From Maribacter huludaoensis (GTDB lineage Bacteria; Bacteroidota; Bacteroidia; Flavobacteriales; Flavobacteriaceae): a DNA stretch of 64,000 nucleotides. Where the stretch lies: positions 1 to 64,000 of the forward strand of contig NZ_JARKMS010000003.1 in NCBI RefSeq assembly GCF_029350945.1, read 5' to 3'. Position 1 is the first letter of the stretch. Each line of letters starts with the position of its first letter. A program made the position numbers and the translations under genes. The notes below the pieces were generated by a model that ran no database searches, was not told the DNA's origin, and worked only from the letters and a program-made list of their open reading frames with translations. Shown here piece after piece: positions 8,161 to 17,378 of this stretch.

Positions 8161-9438
8161 ATGAAATTAATAAAGCTATTAATAGTAGTGTTACTGGTAT
8201 CATCTTGTAATACTAAGAATCATGATGCAATTGCAAAGAAAGAAGATTACAATAAGTTCTTGGTCGCTAACGAGATAAGAACGACATCAAAATATTTTGA
8301 CCTTTGGAATTCTAAAATAAGACCAGATAGTATGCAGCTAACCAGTTTTGGTGTAGTAGGCGGGGAGTACAACAGGTATTTTCAACAAACTGGTGATATA
8401 GCGTTTTTAAAGAAGGCTGAAAAAAGTTTAAAAAGAGCCGTAGATATTGCCAATATTGGTAAACCGGGTTTTTATAGGGCTCTAGCAAGAAATTACATAT
8501 CACAGCATCGTTTTAAAGAAGCGTTGCAATTGGCAGATTCTGCAGCGGCAATAGGTGGGGGAAAAAGTGAAACCCAAAGTCTCTATTTCGATGTTCATAT
8601 GGAATTGGGTAATTACCCATTGGCTGAGCAGTATTTAGATAGCTTAAAAAACATGTCAGATTTCGGTTATATGATTCGTTTGGCAAAATGGAACGATTAT
8701 AAAGGCGATTTAGATACTACCATTAGTTTTATGGAAAAGGCAAGAGCAAAGGCAGAACTATCGAAAAATAAAGATTTAATGCTGTGGAGCTATACTAATT
8801 TAGGTGACTATTATGGTCACGCAGGTAGAATAGAAGATTCATATCATCAATTTTTAAAGGCATTGGAAATAGATAATAACAACGCATACGCCAAAAAAGG
8901 TATTGCTTGGATCGTATTCTCTAATGACAAGAATGCACAGGAGGCCATTAGAATTTTAGATTCAGTGACCCAAACCTATAGCGCACCGGATTATTACTTA
9001 TTAAAAGCAGAAATAGCGGATCATATTGGTGATGACATTGTACGAACTAAAAATTTGGACGAGTATTTTACCAGGGTAAAGAATACCGCTTATGGTGATA
9101 TGTATAATGCCTATAATCTTGGTTTATATATTGGTGAGACCAAACAATATGACAGCGCATTGATTTTGGCACAACAAGAAGTGGAAAATAGACCCACACC
9201 GGAATCTTACAGTTGGTTGGGCTATAGCCTCCTTAAAAATGGGGACAAAGAACAGGCTATGAAGATTATGGATACTTACGTATACGGAAAAACATTTGAA
9301 CCTGCGCTGCTTTACCAAGCTGCCGAGGTATACAAGGCAAACGGAAAAGAGGTAAGGGTAAAGGAGATTAAAGGAGAATTAATAGGGGCCATTTATGAAC
9401 TGGGTCCTGGTATGGAAAAGCAAATTCATGATTTGTAA
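8161..9438 (+). CDS. TPR-repeat lipoprotein
   Basis: A 425-residue lipoprotein (MKLIKLLIVVLLVSSC, lipid Cys at residue 16). From about residue 70 onward it is built of helical tetratricopeptide-like units, for example LRALARNYISQHRFKEA-like, YTNLGDYYGHAGRIEDS and YSWLGYSLLKNGDKEQA. Such proteins act as scaffolds; the substrate here is unknown. Follows the two DUF4331-type genes after a 132-base gap, and the same grouping suggests a shared envelope role. Confidence 0.82.
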   Translation: MKLIKLLIVVLLVSSCNTKNHDAIAKKEDYNKFLVANEIRTTSKYFDLWNSKIRPDSMQLTSFGVVGGEYNRYFQQTGDIAFLKKAEKSLKRAVDIANIGKPGFYRALARNYISQHRFKEALQLADSAAAIGGGKSETQSLYFDVHMELGNYPLAEQYLDSLKNMSDFGYMIRLAKWNDYKGDLDTTISFMEKARAKAELSKNKDLMLWSYTNLGDYYGHAGRIEDSYHQFLKALEIDNNNAYAKKGIAWIVFSNDKNAQEAIRILDSVTQTYSAPDYYLLKAEIADHIGDDIVRTKNLDEYFTRVKNTAYGDMYNAYNLGLYIGETKQYDSALILAQQEVENRPTPESYSWLGYSLLKNGDKEQAMKIMDTYVYGKTFEPALLYQAAEVYKANGKEVRVKEIKGELIGAIYELGPGMEKQIHDL

Positions 9439-9496
9439 TTGTTAGCCCAATTAGTTTCATTTCATGTTTGTTTTAGGTTGGATTGTTTTTTTTTTT

Positions 9497-9533
9497 CAAC
9501 GCCACGATGTAAAGTCGTGGCGTTGTTATTATT
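9497..9533 (+). terminator. Hairpin terminator after the TPR gene
   Basis: Perfect 11-base stem CAACGCCACGA / TCGTGGCGTTG (9497-9507 and 9515-9525) with a 7-base loop, followed by TTATTATT. A T-run also precedes it. It ends the rightward DUF4331/TPR group. Confidence 0.75.
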
Positions 9534-9673
9534 ACGCATTTCATCGAAAATTTGGTTTTTTTTAACAGGCGGATAGATGAAATGCATATATTTACCGACC
9601 AAATACATTTAAAATGCCCCAGCATCTTAAATAAATGAACTAAAATTAGTAACCAAGTAAACCAATTAGTGTT

Positions 9674-9790
9674 ATGGAATACCTACTCTTTACATTATGG
9701 ATTAGCTTAATGATTTTAATGGTCGGAAAAACCATTTTAGCCTACCGGTCTTTGCAAAAGACATTAGACCGTACAAATAATTCAATCTAA
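9674..9790 (+). CDS. Possible 38-residue single-pass membrane protein
   Basis: Short frame encoding MEYLLFTLWISLMILMVGKT then a basic, polar tail ending RTNNSI. One membrane segment covers residues 4-24. The stop overlaps the stop of the converging transporter gene by 4 bases. It is typical of small membrane proteins, but there is no recognisable ribosome-binding site or family, so this is tentative. Confidence 0.35.
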   Translation: MEYLLFTLWISLMILMVGKTILAYRSLQKTLDRTNNSI

Positions 9791-12030
9791 ATTAATTTTC
9801 TAAGTAGTACCGGTAATAATAGTAGATCTAGTATCAAAGCTGTTACTAAGGTTACACTTATGATCAATCCTATGGTTACACTAGGCTGATGTATGGAAAA
9901 TAACATTACCATAAAGCCGAAGAAAAGAATAATAGTTGTAATTACCAGGGCTCTACCGGTTTGCGCAAAGGTTTTCTCAAGGGCGGCTTCCTTATCCAGA
10001 CCTTGGCTAATACCCAATTTGTACTTACCTAGAAAGTGAATGGTGTCGTCAACGGCAATACCAAATACAATGGCGAATACCACTGAGAGTGAGGCTTCTA
10101 ACGGAATTCCTAAAAAACCTAGCATACCACCGGCAAATAATATGGGTAGAACGTTAGGTACAAGTGAAATAAGAAAGATTTTTATATCCTTAAAAACAAA
10201 AGCCATGATTACCCCGATCAGTAATAGGCCATAAAGTAAACCTTCAAGAAGACTACTTCTTATGTATTCTGAATTTTTATCCAACAGAATACTTTTGCCC
10301 GTTACTTTTATTGTAAGTAGTGTGGTGTCTAATTTTGTTTTGGCGAATAAATCGATATCGTTATAGATAATTTTCAGGTTATCCGTACCTATATCTTGTA
10401 ATCTACCGTTAATACGGGCAATAGTTTCATCGGTATTTACAAATTTAGCCAACTGTTTACGAGCAAACTTACGTGTGTCTTTTTGATATTTTAAAAATGT
10501 TCTTTCATCATTGGGCAAAGAAAAATAGCTAGATTTATTTAGGTTGTTGGCCTTATTAAAGATTTTGTACGGTAGGTTGGCAGATTGTACGTTACCAATA
10601 CTTTTAAAAGTCTTTAAATAAACCAGTAGCTTTTCAATTTCTACAGCCACTTTAAAATCAGTGACCTTATTGCCTTCAGTGCTCATAACTGCAATTTCCA
10701 AGGGCCTAAAGCCGGAAAAGTTATTTTGAAAATAATTAAAATCATTGGCAATTTTACTTTTGGCCGGTAGGGTATTCTTTAATTCTTGGTTGGTTTGTAC
10801 CAAGTAAATACCCAAAACACAAAGACCGGTGAAAACCACGGTTCCCATTAAAATAGCTTTTGGATAATTTTTGGTAAACGTATTAACTTTTAAAAGATAG
10901 TTTACCCAATTCTCAGAGATACTTTTACGCCCGATCAATGATTTTTCAGGAAGAAAAATTAGTAGGGAACCTGTTAAGAAAATAACGGTTATGTAGGCTA
11001 CAAGAACACCTATTGCCGCATTGATACCAAATTCTTGAATACTCACCAGCCTAGATGATAGTAAGGTTACAAAACCCACTGCTGTGGTTATAGAGGTGAG
11101 TAGGGTAGTCATGCCCACTTCTTTAAGGGAAGAGGTAATTGCTTTATATCGTGGTATACCTGTCTGTAATTTACGAATGTAACTGTCCGTTAGGTGTATG
11201 ACGTCACTTGTACCAACAATAAGCATAAGAACCGGGTAAAAAGCGGCCATTGCATTGAGCTCTTTGCCAAGCCACCCCAATAATCCCATAAACAGTAACA
11301 GTGACATGGCAATGGAAAATACAGAGATAAGAACTACCGGCATACTCCGGTATACCAATAAGAGAATGATAAAGACTAAGATAGATGCCACAATTGTAGT
11401 GGTCAGCACCTCGCTTTTTTGCATTTCAACTATTGCTTCATAAAAAAATGCCCTACCTAAAATATGATAATCCGGTAAATTGTGTTTTTTTAATGATGCT
11501 CTAATAGTATTTAAGAGAAGTTCAGATTGCTTATAGTCCAAGTTATCATCGGTCTCCAATGCCAAAACCAAAGACTTTCTATTTTCATCTATCAGTACAT
11601 TTATAAATAATGAATCTTCTTTTATCTTCTTCCAATCTTTTTGGTATTGGGAAGGGTCATCAATATGTATAATAGGCAATGTGGTATAGCCAAATGAAGT
11701 TTTAAGCGGATAGGAAAGCGAGGTTAAAGAACTACTTTCCAGAACATGAACAAAACTGTTACTTTCTTCTGAAAATGCTTTGAATTCCGTTAGAAATTCT
11801 TGTTGAAATACATTTGGTTCGTTCTTTACTGCAATAAGAAGAAAATTGTCGTCGGTACCAAATTCTTCAACGTAATCATTGTAAAACGCCAGATCGGGGT
11901 CTTCTTCAGGAAAAAACTGGCTAAAATCGAATGAAAATTGAAGTTCGTCCAATTTAGATACTGCCAATACCCCTAAAAGGACAAATACTAGTATAAAGAA
12001 TTTTTTAAGGAAACTAAAGTTAACCTTCAT
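9787..12030 (-). CDS. RND superfamily (MMPL/SSD-type) transporter
   Basis: A 747-residue membrane protein with the duplicated RND layout: membrane segment 1 (about 10-25), a large extracytoplasmic loop (30-190), segments 2-6 (200-360), segment 7 (about 395), a second loop (420-590) and segments 8-12 (600-745). The paired acidic motifs in segments 4 and 10 are visible as GTSDVIHL and FGIAVDDTIHFL, typical of MMPL/HpnN-like proton-driven lipid exporters rather than drug-efflux AcrB types, which are about 1,000 residues. No adjacent membrane-fusion or outer-membrane gene. The substrate is probably a lipid but is not shown. Confidence 0.88.
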   Translation of the reverse strand: MKVNFSFLKKFFILVFVLLGVLAVSKLDELQFSFDFSQFFPEEDPDLAFYNDYVEEFGTDDNFLLIAVKNEPNVFQQEFLTEFKAFSEESNSFVHVLESSSLTSLSYPLKTSFGYTTLPIIHIDDPSQYQKDWKKIKEDSLFINVLIDENRKSLVLALETDDNLDYKQSELLLNTIRASLKKHNLPDYHILGRAFFYEAIVEMQKSEVLTTTIVASILVFIILLLVYRSMPVVLISVFSIAMSLLLFMGLLGWLGKELNAMAAFYPVLMLIVGTSDVIHLTDSYIRKLQTGIPRYKAITSSLKEVGMTTLLTSITTAVGFVTLLSSRLVSIQEFGINAAIGVLVAYITVIFLTGSLLIFLPEKSLIGRKSISENWVNYLLKVNTFTKNYPKAILMGTVVFTGLCVLGIYLVQTNQELKNTLPAKSKIANDFNYFQNNFSGFRPLEIAVMSTEGNKVTDFKVAVEIEKLLVYLKTFKSIGNVQSANLPYKIFNKANNLNKSSYFSLPNDERTFLKYQKDTRKFARKQLAKFVNTDETIARINGRLQDIGTDNLKIIYNDIDLFAKTKLDTTLLTIKVTGKSILLDKNSEYIRSSLLEGLLYGLLLIGVIMAFVFKDIKIFLISLVPNVLPILFAGGMLGFLGIPLEASLSVVFAIVFGIAVDDTIHFLGKYKLGISQGLDKEAALEKTFAQTGRALVITTIILFFGFMVMLFSIHQPSVTIGLIISVTLVTALILDLLLLPVLLRKLI

Positions 12031-12160
12031 AGAAAAGTATAAATCTATTTCGGGTGCAAATTTAATACTCTATTAGCTAATCAACATACTAAGAACCAAA
12101 TAAGAATATTTGTTATGCAGGGGTAAGTAGTACCTAAAGAACCAAAACACCATGCTATGG

Positions 12161-12952
12161 CTACAATTCTATAAAATTGTCCAAATATAGGGTCCAGTCA
12201 TAGTTTGTGTATTCAATATCTACATCTTTTGTAGAAGGTATGATATCGTTTTCTTTCAAGATTTTTTTAATACCGCTTTTTCCGCCAAAATCACCCCTAA
12301 ACCAATTGAATAATGAAGTAACCTTAACCACATTAGATTCTGTATTGAACTCACTTGTTTTTTCTAAGTGCTTTTTTGTGCCTATTGCTAACTGTTCTGG
12401 TAGGCGTTCCCATTCATATATGGCTACTGGCGGACAATCTTTGGCGCCACAGTTCAACGCAAAATGTATATTGTACACAGGTTTTTTAACCCTTAATTTT
12501 CGTTCAAATTTGTTAGGGAACCATTTACGTATATAGCCTAAACCATATTCCCATTGAGATTTTCTAATAAGACCGTGTTCAATTTTTGCAAACGACACCA
12601 TTGCGCCGGCAATCTTAATTTGCTCCAATTTAAAGAAACTGCCACGGTCATCATACAATTCAGGATTATTCTGTAAAATAACCTGTATATAAGCATTGTA
12701 AATATTCAACCAAAACGCCAAACGTTTATCATTGGTGGCAAGAGCGGCATCCAATTCCTTAATGGTGGTATTTGCTAAAATATTTTGTATTTCCTGAGTA
12801 TCTTCTTCTGCCTTAATTTTATGTAAGAAAGATTCTGATAGCTCATTGAAGTCAACGCTATTGGTGCCAGCTTCCGTTTGTGCCTGTAAATTGGTTTTGG
12901 CCGTACATGACAATGCAAATAGAATAGCTAGAAAATATAGTCTTAATTTCAT
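12161..12952 (-). CDS. DUF547 domain protein, secreted
   Basis: A 263-residue protein with an N-terminal signal or lipoprotein-like segment (FALSC at about residues 12-16) and a DUF547 domain: AFWLNIYNAYIQVIL near residue 84, IEHGLIRK near 125 and HFALNCGAKDCPPVAIYE near 165-182. DUF547 resembles papain-like and transglutaminase folds, and the Cys in FALNCGA and the His in IEHG would be the candidate catalytic pair. Same strand as the RND transporter, 130 bases upstream of it; a joint role is possible but not shown. Confidence 0.85.
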   Translation of the reverse strand: MKLRLYFLAILFALSCTAKTNLQAQTEAGTNSVDFNELSESFLHKIKAEEDTQEIQNILANTTIKELDAALATNDKRLAFWLNIYNAYIQVILQNNPELYDDRGSFFKLEQIKIAGAMVSFAKIEHGLIRKSQWEYGLGYIRKWFPNKFERKLRVKKPVYNIHFALNCGAKDCPPVAIYEWERLPEQLAIGTKKHLEKTSEFNTESNVVKVTSLFNWFRGDFGGKSGIKKILKENDIIPSTKDVDIEYTNYDWTLYLDNFIEL

Positions 12953-13080
12953 AATGTAGTTTTAGGTCACCTTACTTACGTGAATGTATTTGAAAGGTTT
13001 GTTTCACCTTGGTCGAGTATATGTTTAATTGATTACGTTAACTTTTTTAAAATTATAAAGCCGGTATTAAAACTATTTTG

Positions 13081-13110
13081 ACCAACTTACGTAAATAAAG
13101 ACAAGTTGGT
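13081..13110. promoter_or_regulatory. Inverted repeat upstream of the glycosyltransferase gene
   Basis: ACCAACTT and AAGTTGGT (8-base perfect arms) are separated by 14 bases and end 50 bases before the ATG at 13161. It could be an operator for a dimeric regulator or a 5'-leader hairpin; the sequence alone cannot decide. Confidence 0.3.
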
Positions 13111-13160
13111 ACCAATCAAAACAATAATATTAACCAAATTTCTACGAATCAACCCGTTAT

Positions 13161-13865
13161 ATGATCAGTATAATTATACCTGCCCATAATGAATATGATA
13201 ATCTACAGCGGCTTTTTAGTATTGCATGTTTTTTAGAGCATAATAAATTAGTAGAAGTAATTGTAGCATTGTCACCCGGTAATTCTGACGATATTGAATT
13301 GCTGGAATGTAGTAGCAAGGTAAAAATACTGCGTTGCAAGAATAAGGGTAGGGCTTCTCAAATGAATGAAGCGGCTAGTTTGGCAGTAGGCAATACACTG
13401 GTTTTTTTACATGCAGATGTGGTACCACCTGCCGAATTTATTGATAACATATTGCAAAGTTTAGAAGACGGCTATGATGCAGGATTTTTTTCTTATCGTT
13501 TTGATAAGGATAAATGGTACCTGCGAATAAACGCGGCCTTTACGGCTAAAGACGGCTTGTTTACGGGTGGCGGGGATCAATGCCTGTTCATTAGGAAAAA
13601 GGCATTTGAACAGCTAGGGCGTTTTAATGAGCAACAGGTGCTTATGGAGGATTTTGAATTTTTTGCAAGGATGAAGAAAGAGCGGATATCTTACACTATA
13701 ATAAAGAACGATTTGGTAGTTTCGGCACGTAAATATGAATCTAATTCGTATTTACGGGTCAATTTGTCCAATTTCATCTTAGTGGTACTTTTTAAGTTGG
13801 GATATCCAGGAAATAAATTAAAATCGCTTCATAATAAATTGATACGCACCCCATATAATGGTTGA
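13161..13865 (+). CDS. Family 2 glycosyltransferase, TIGR04283-like
   Basis: A 234-residue GT-A glycosyltransferase: MISIIIPAHNEYDNL at the N-terminus, NKGRASQMNEAA near residue 64, the metal-binding FLHADV near residue 85, GLFTGGGDQCLFIRKKAF near 132 and MEDFEFFARMKK near 162. The short length and the GGGDQ plus ED(F/V)EF pattern fit the TIGR04283 group (linked in some organisms to arsenosugar or selenodomain/radical SAM clusters). No radical SAM gene is adjacent here, so the acceptor is unknown. Overlaps the next gene by 8 bases. Confidence 0.82.
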   Translation: MISIIIPAHNEYDNLQRLFSIACFLEHNKLVEVIVALSPGNSDDIELLECSSKVKILRCKNKGRASQMNEAASLAVGNTLVFLHADVVPPAEFIDNILQSLEDGYDAGFFSYRFDKDKWYLRINAAFTAKDGLFTGGGDQCLFIRKKAFEQLGRFNEQQVLMEDFEFFARMKKERISYTIIKNDLVVSARKYESNSYLRVNLSNFILVVLFKLGYPGNKLKSLHNKLIRTPYNG

Positions 13866-14901
13866 AATAATTAACGGTATTCAACAAATAGGCATTGGAG
13901 TATCAGATGTCAAAAAAGTATTTAATTGGTATAGAAACCATTTAGGTTTTGATATTTTATTATTTGAAGATGAGGCAGTTGCGTCATTGATGTCTCAATA
14001 CACCAATAATAAGGTTGAGAAAAGGGAAGCATACCTATCGCTCAACATGACCGGTGGTGGTGGCTTGGAAATTTGGCAATTTAAAGACCGAATTCCCGTA
14101 GCATCTGAAAATCCTATAAAATTCGGCGATTTAGGTATATACGCTATGAAGATAAGATGTGGTAATCTTATGAAAATGCATACGTACTTAAAAGAAGTAG
14201 GGGTGCTTAATTTATCGCAGATAAACCATACCCATAAGCCAAATTTCTATTTTAACGACCCCTTTGGAAACCGTGTTCAGCTGGTAGAGGATATGTATTC
14301 CTTCTCTAAACAGTCTTCATTAAATGGGGGAGTGCTAGGTGCTGTTATAGGGGTAAGCGATATTACGAAATCTATGGGCTTTTACTCTACTATGCTGGGG
14401 TATACTAAAGTGGTGTACGATGCAATAGATTCAGTTTTATCCACCGATAAGAAAATGTGCAGAAGAGTAATATTACAGCAAGAACGTACGTCTGTTGGTG
14501 GATTTGGAGACCTTTTGGGACCTACGCAGCTAGAACTTGTTCAGCTGTTAGATGAAAGGCCAAACAAGATTTTTGAAAATAGGCTATGGGGCGATTTGGG
14601 TTACATTCACCTATGTTTTGATGTATCTGGTATGGCTGTGATAAGGGAAAAGGCGATCAAGAACAACTCTCCTTTTACCGTAGACAGTGCCAACAGTTTT
14701 GATATGGGCGATGCCGCCGGACATTTTAGTTATATGGAAGATCCAGATGGCACGTTGATAGAATTGGTAGAGACCCATAAAGTACCTATCTTAAAAGCGC
14801 TAGGTTTGTATTTAAACCTAAAGAAAAGAAATCCAAATAAGACCTTACCTAAATGGCTAGTAAAGAGTCTTGCCCTACACAGGGTTAATACAGACCGTTG
14901 A
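13858..14901 (+). CDS. Two-domain VOC (glyoxalase/dioxygenase-like) protein
   Basis: A 347-residue protein with two vicinal-oxygen-chelate units: residues about 5-145 (QIGIGVSDVKKVFNWYRNHL ... DPFGNRVQLVED) and 160-320 (AVIGVSDITKSMGFYSTMLG ... YMEDPDGTLIELVETH). Metal-ligand candidates include His in YIHLCFD and Glu in LIELVE. Translationally coupled (8-base overlap) to the glycosyltransferase. A small-molecule dioxygenase, isomerase or binding role is possible; the substrate is unknown. Confidence 0.85.
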   Translation: MVEIINGIQQIGIGVSDVKKVFNWYRNHLGFDILLFEDEAVASLMSQYTNNKVEKREAYLSLNMTGGGGLEIWQFKDRIPVASENPIKFGDLGIYAMKIRCGNLMKMHTYLKEVGVLNLSQINHTHKPNFYFNDPFGNRVQLVEDMYSFSKQSSLNGGVLGAVIGVSDITKSMGFYSTMLGYTKVVYDAIDSVLSTDKKMCRRVILQQERTSVGGFGDLLGPTQLELVQLLDERPNKIFENRLWGDLGYIHLCFDVSGMAVIREKAIKNNSPFTVDSANSFDMGDAAGHFSYMEDPDGTLIELVETHKVPILKALGLYLNLKKRNPNKTLPKWLVKSLALHRVNTDR

Positions 14902-14910
14902 TTCTATGGG

Positions 14911-15093
14911 CTAATTTTGGCTGGTATTTCTTATGAGTCCTATACCCGAAAAGAAGAAAATGGCACCTAAAACACCATAGACAATAAGTTGTTTTGTTGT
15001 TCCGCTGCTATTAGCGAATAATATTGCAGTATAAACCAGCCCACCGATTCCTAATAAGGTAAGCACCGTTCCAAAAATTTTCTTTAAATCCAT
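14911..15093 (-). CDS. Small membrane protein, 60 residues
   Basis: MDLKKIFGTVLTLLGIGGLV begins a first hydrophobic segment; a second runs through VYGVLGAIFFFSGIGLI. The start, a polar loop with Ser/Thr and the short polar tail RNTSQN are typical of Flavobacteriaceae small two-segment inner-membrane proteins of unknown function. Converges on the VOC gene with a 9-base gap. Confidence 0.7.
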   Translation of the reverse strand: MDLKKIFGTVLTLLGIGGLVYTAILFANSSGTTKQLIVYGVLGAIFFFSGIGLIRNTSQN

Positions 15094-15104
15094 GGTGGAA
15101 AAAT

Positions 15105-15141
15105 AATAAAAAAAATGGGCAGTTTATAAAAACTGCCCATT
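15105..15141 (-). terminator. Hairpin terminator after the anti-sigma gene
   Basis: A 12-base stem AATGGGCAGTTT / AAACTGCCCATT (15114-15125 and 15130-15141) with a 4-base loop. On the minus strand it is followed by a run of T. It closes the leftward sigma/anti-sigma operon. Confidence 0.85.
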
Positions 15142-15257
15142 AATACATAAATTTTTATTGCTACCGCCAAAGGATATAATACCCCTGGGCTTGCCTCTAA
15201 TTTAAAAGTATGTTTCCTTTATATGCCTCATAGGCTTTCCCTTAGGTGTTTTATATC

Positions 15258-16052
15258 TTATGAAGCATTGACGACCCCAAGGGTATACAATTGTTCAAGG
15301 GTTGGCGATTCACTACCGCCAGCAGGTTCTAAGGTAATACCAAATGCCTCTGAGTTATTAGGATTATTTAATGCAAAGACTTTGTTTTCATCTGTTGCAA
15401 AATCTTCAAGAAGTCCCATACTAGTTGGTGTAAGCGGTGAAAGTTTAAGAGACCAAACTTGGTAAACAAAACCATCTGGCGGTTCTGGCAGCCCTTTGGC
15501 ATCTATAAATACTTTTTCTTCTTGTTTGTTCCAATACGCCTTGGCGTATGAAGTAGGTGAAACGTCTTGCCCTCCTAAAGGGATTACACTAATATTCTTA
15601 TCTCTAAGTGTATTCAATAATTTTTGGGTCTGTTCTAAAGAAGAATCGGTATCGGCAATTTGTTGTTCTAAATCTACATTCTGCTTTTCTACGACTTCAA
15701 TATTAGACTTTAAATCTTGATTTTGCTGATACATCCAGAAGAGTCCTACAGCCAATAAAACAGATGCAGCCCAACCCATATAAGATAAGAATGGAGTACT
15801 ACGTTTTTCATTAATATCAACTACCTTGACCTCACCATTTATTCTATTCATCAATGCTTTAAATGAATAATGATATCCTGGTGAAGCTTTTCTGGACAAT
15901 TCTAATATTGAAGCCTCAATTTCCTCGATCTCCTTTTTTATTTCTGGATACTCCTTGGCATAGTTGGCAATCTCAAGATTTTCTTTCTCTGAGAGAATAC
16001 CGGCCACGTAAAGCTCCAAAATTCCCGATGCTATGTATTTTTCTACATCCAT
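15258..16052 (-). CDS. Anti-sigma factor (RskA-type)
   Basis: A 264-residue membrane-anchored regulator. N-terminal cytoplasmic helical part (about 1-75) with the short motif SGILELYVAGILS, a single membrane segment near residues 88-107 (MGWAASVLLAVGLFWMY), a coiled coil (about 110-150), and an extracytoplasmic beta domain with GLPEPPDGFVYQVWSL and FGITLEPAGGSESPT, typical of RskA C-terminal domains. Starts one base after the sigma factor gene, so the two are co-translated. It would hold the sigma factor inactive until an envelope signal arrives. Confidence 0.9.
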   Translation of the reverse strand: MDVEKYIASGILELYVAGILSEKENLEIANYAKEYPEIKKEIEEIEASILELSRKASPGYHYSFKALMNRINGEVKVVDINEKRSTPFLSYMGWAASVLLAVGLFWMYQQNQDLKSNIEVVEKQNVDLEQQIADTDSSLEQTQKLLNTLRDKNISVIPLGGQDVSPTSYAKAYWNKQEEKVFIDAKGLPEPPDGFVYQVWSLKLSPLTPTSMGLLEDFATDENKVFALNNPNNSEAFGITLEPAGGSESPTLEQLYTLGVVNAS

Positions 16053-16053
16053 A

Positions 16054-16590
16054 CTATCTTACCTCCATATTCTCCCGTAATTGGGAAATGCAACTTCTAT
16101 TTCTTGTTTTTACAGTGCCTAAGGGAATTTCCAATTCTTCTGCAGCATCTTTTTGTGTATATCCCCTAAAGTATAACAGTTCAATGATCTGAACACATTT
16201 TTCCTTTAAATTCTGTACTAGGTTTCTCAAACCCTTGGTGTCTACTGATGAACTTTCTTCTTCTTCCTTGAGTTGTAAAATACCTACGAAGTAATCTGCG
16301 GAAAGATTCTTTTTATCATTTTTATACGACCTACTGCGTATTTCATCGATAGCTGCATTTCTGGCTATGTTAAGGATCCATGTGAAAAATCTACCTTTAG
16401 AAGAATTATAACTTTCACAGTTATTCCAAATCTTTATAAATACGTCTTGACAGATTTCTTGGGCCAATGCATCGTTTTTTACTATGGTATTGATAACTCC
16501 ACAGATATTTTCACCATACATGCCATATAGTTTTTCGAAAGCCAAAGGGTCCTTCTTTTTAAATTGATCAACCAATAGGTCTAATTGCAT
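16054..16590 (-). CDS. ECF RNA polymerase sigma factor
   Basis: A 178-residue sigma-70-family factor with region 2 (DPLAFEKLYGMYG ... QEICQDVFIKIWNN ... GRFFTWILNIARNAAIDEIR) and region 4 (CVQIIELLYFRGYTQKDAAE then EIPLGTVKTRNRSCISQLR), and no region 1 or 3. Its partner is the adjacent RskA-type anti-sigma factor. The Cu/Zn superoxide dismutase gene lies downstream on the same strand beyond the anti-sigma direction of reading, i.e. upstream of this gene, so membership of the regulon is only a possibility. Confidence 0.93.
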   Translation of the reverse strand: MQLDLLVDQFKKKDPLAFEKLYGMYGENICGVINTIVKNDALAQEICQDVFIKIWNNCESYNSSKGRFFTWILNIARNAAIDEIRSRSYKNDKKNLSADYFVGILQLKEEEESSSVDTKGLRNLVQNLKEKCVQIIELLYFRGYTQKDAAEELEIPLGTVKTRNRSCISQLRENMEVR

Positions 16591-16619
16591 ATTAAATATT
16601 TTGTAACGGTTAAAAATAG

Positions 16620-16647
16620 AAAAAGCTGTTCTAAGAACAGCTTTTAT
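16620..16647 (-). terminator. Hairpin terminator after the superoxide dismutase gene
   Basis: Near-perfect stem AAAAGCTGTTCT / AGAACAGCTTTT (16622-16646) with a minimal loop, followed on the minus strand by a T-rich tract. It lies between the dismutase stop at 16665 and the sigma gene start at 16590, separating the two transcription units. Confidence 0.8.
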
Positions 16648-16664
16648 CCATACTATTATTAACC

Positions 16665-17258
16665 CTATTCAATAATACCGGCACAACTAACACGTGCACC
16701 AGCAGCACCACTAGGTTGAGAAGTGTAATCATCTACACCTTGGTGTACAATAACCCCTTTTCCTAAAATGTTCTTATTTTCATCATCACAGCCAATACAC
16801 CATTCATCAGTTTCAAATTCAACTTTGGCGTTACCATCGGCATCTGCTGTAAAATTACCTATATCGCCTTTATGGTATCCTTCGCTTGCCCCCCATTTAC
16901 CATGTGGTTCATTTGTCGGGTTCCAGTGTCCACCGGCAGAAGATCCGTCTGCGGCAGTACAATCTGCCGTTTGGTGAATATGAATGGCATGCTCGCCTTC
17001 AGATAAGCCAGATAGCATGGCTACCATTTCTACCTCGTCATCGTCTTGCGTGAAGGTTACTTCACCTTTTACATTACTATCGCTTTTTGGTTCCAACATA
17101 AATTTAACGACAGTTTCTTCATCGTTCATTTCTGCTTTAGCCTCATCCATTAAATCTTCAACTTCTTCTTTTGCTTCAGACGCTTCTTTTTTAACTTCTT
17201 TACAGCTAAAGGTTAACAACAGCGCTAAGAGCGCTAGTTCAATTTTAAATATTTTCAT
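16665..17258 (-). CDS. sodC: Cu/Zn superoxide dismutase, lipoprotein
   Basis: A 197-residue envelope dismutase. Lipoprotein signal (ALLLTFSC, lipid Cys near residue 19), an Asp/Glu/Lys-rich linker, then the SOD fold: HAIHIHQTADC (copper ligands), GGHWNPTNEPHG, YHKGDIGNF, KGVIVHQGVDDY and the C-terminal GARVSCAGIIE with the active-site Arg and disulfide Cys. It carries an extra CIGC pair (about residue 155) not usual in the family. Detoxifies superoxide outside the cytoplasm. Confidence 0.93.
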   Translation of the reverse strand: MKIFKIELALLALLLTFSCKEVKKEASEAKEEVEDLMDEAKAEMNDEETVVKFMLEPKSDSNVKGEVTFTQDDDEVEMVAMLSGLSEGEHAIHIHQTADCTAADGSSAGGHWNPTNEPHGKWGASEGYHKGDIGNFTADADGNAKVEFETDEWCIGCDDENKNILGKGVIVHQGVDDYTSQPSGAAGARVSCAGIIE

Positions 17259-17378
17259 TTTTATAGTGTTTAAAGGTTATTTGATAAAGTTACATATTAA
17301 AAATTATACCTTTTGCTCAATTCCAATTGATTTTAACAGAAACGGATTACGCAAAAAAATATCTAATATATTTCCGGT

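Noticed and set aside
13858-14901. 4-hydroxyphenylpyruvate dioxygenase
   Set aside because: Two VOC domains and similar length, but the C-terminal HPPD iron-site and tail motifs were not recognised.
16054-17258. Superoxide dismutase as member of the sigma/anti-sigma operon
   Set aside because: A strong hairpin at 16620-16647 separates the genes; shared regulation remains only possible.
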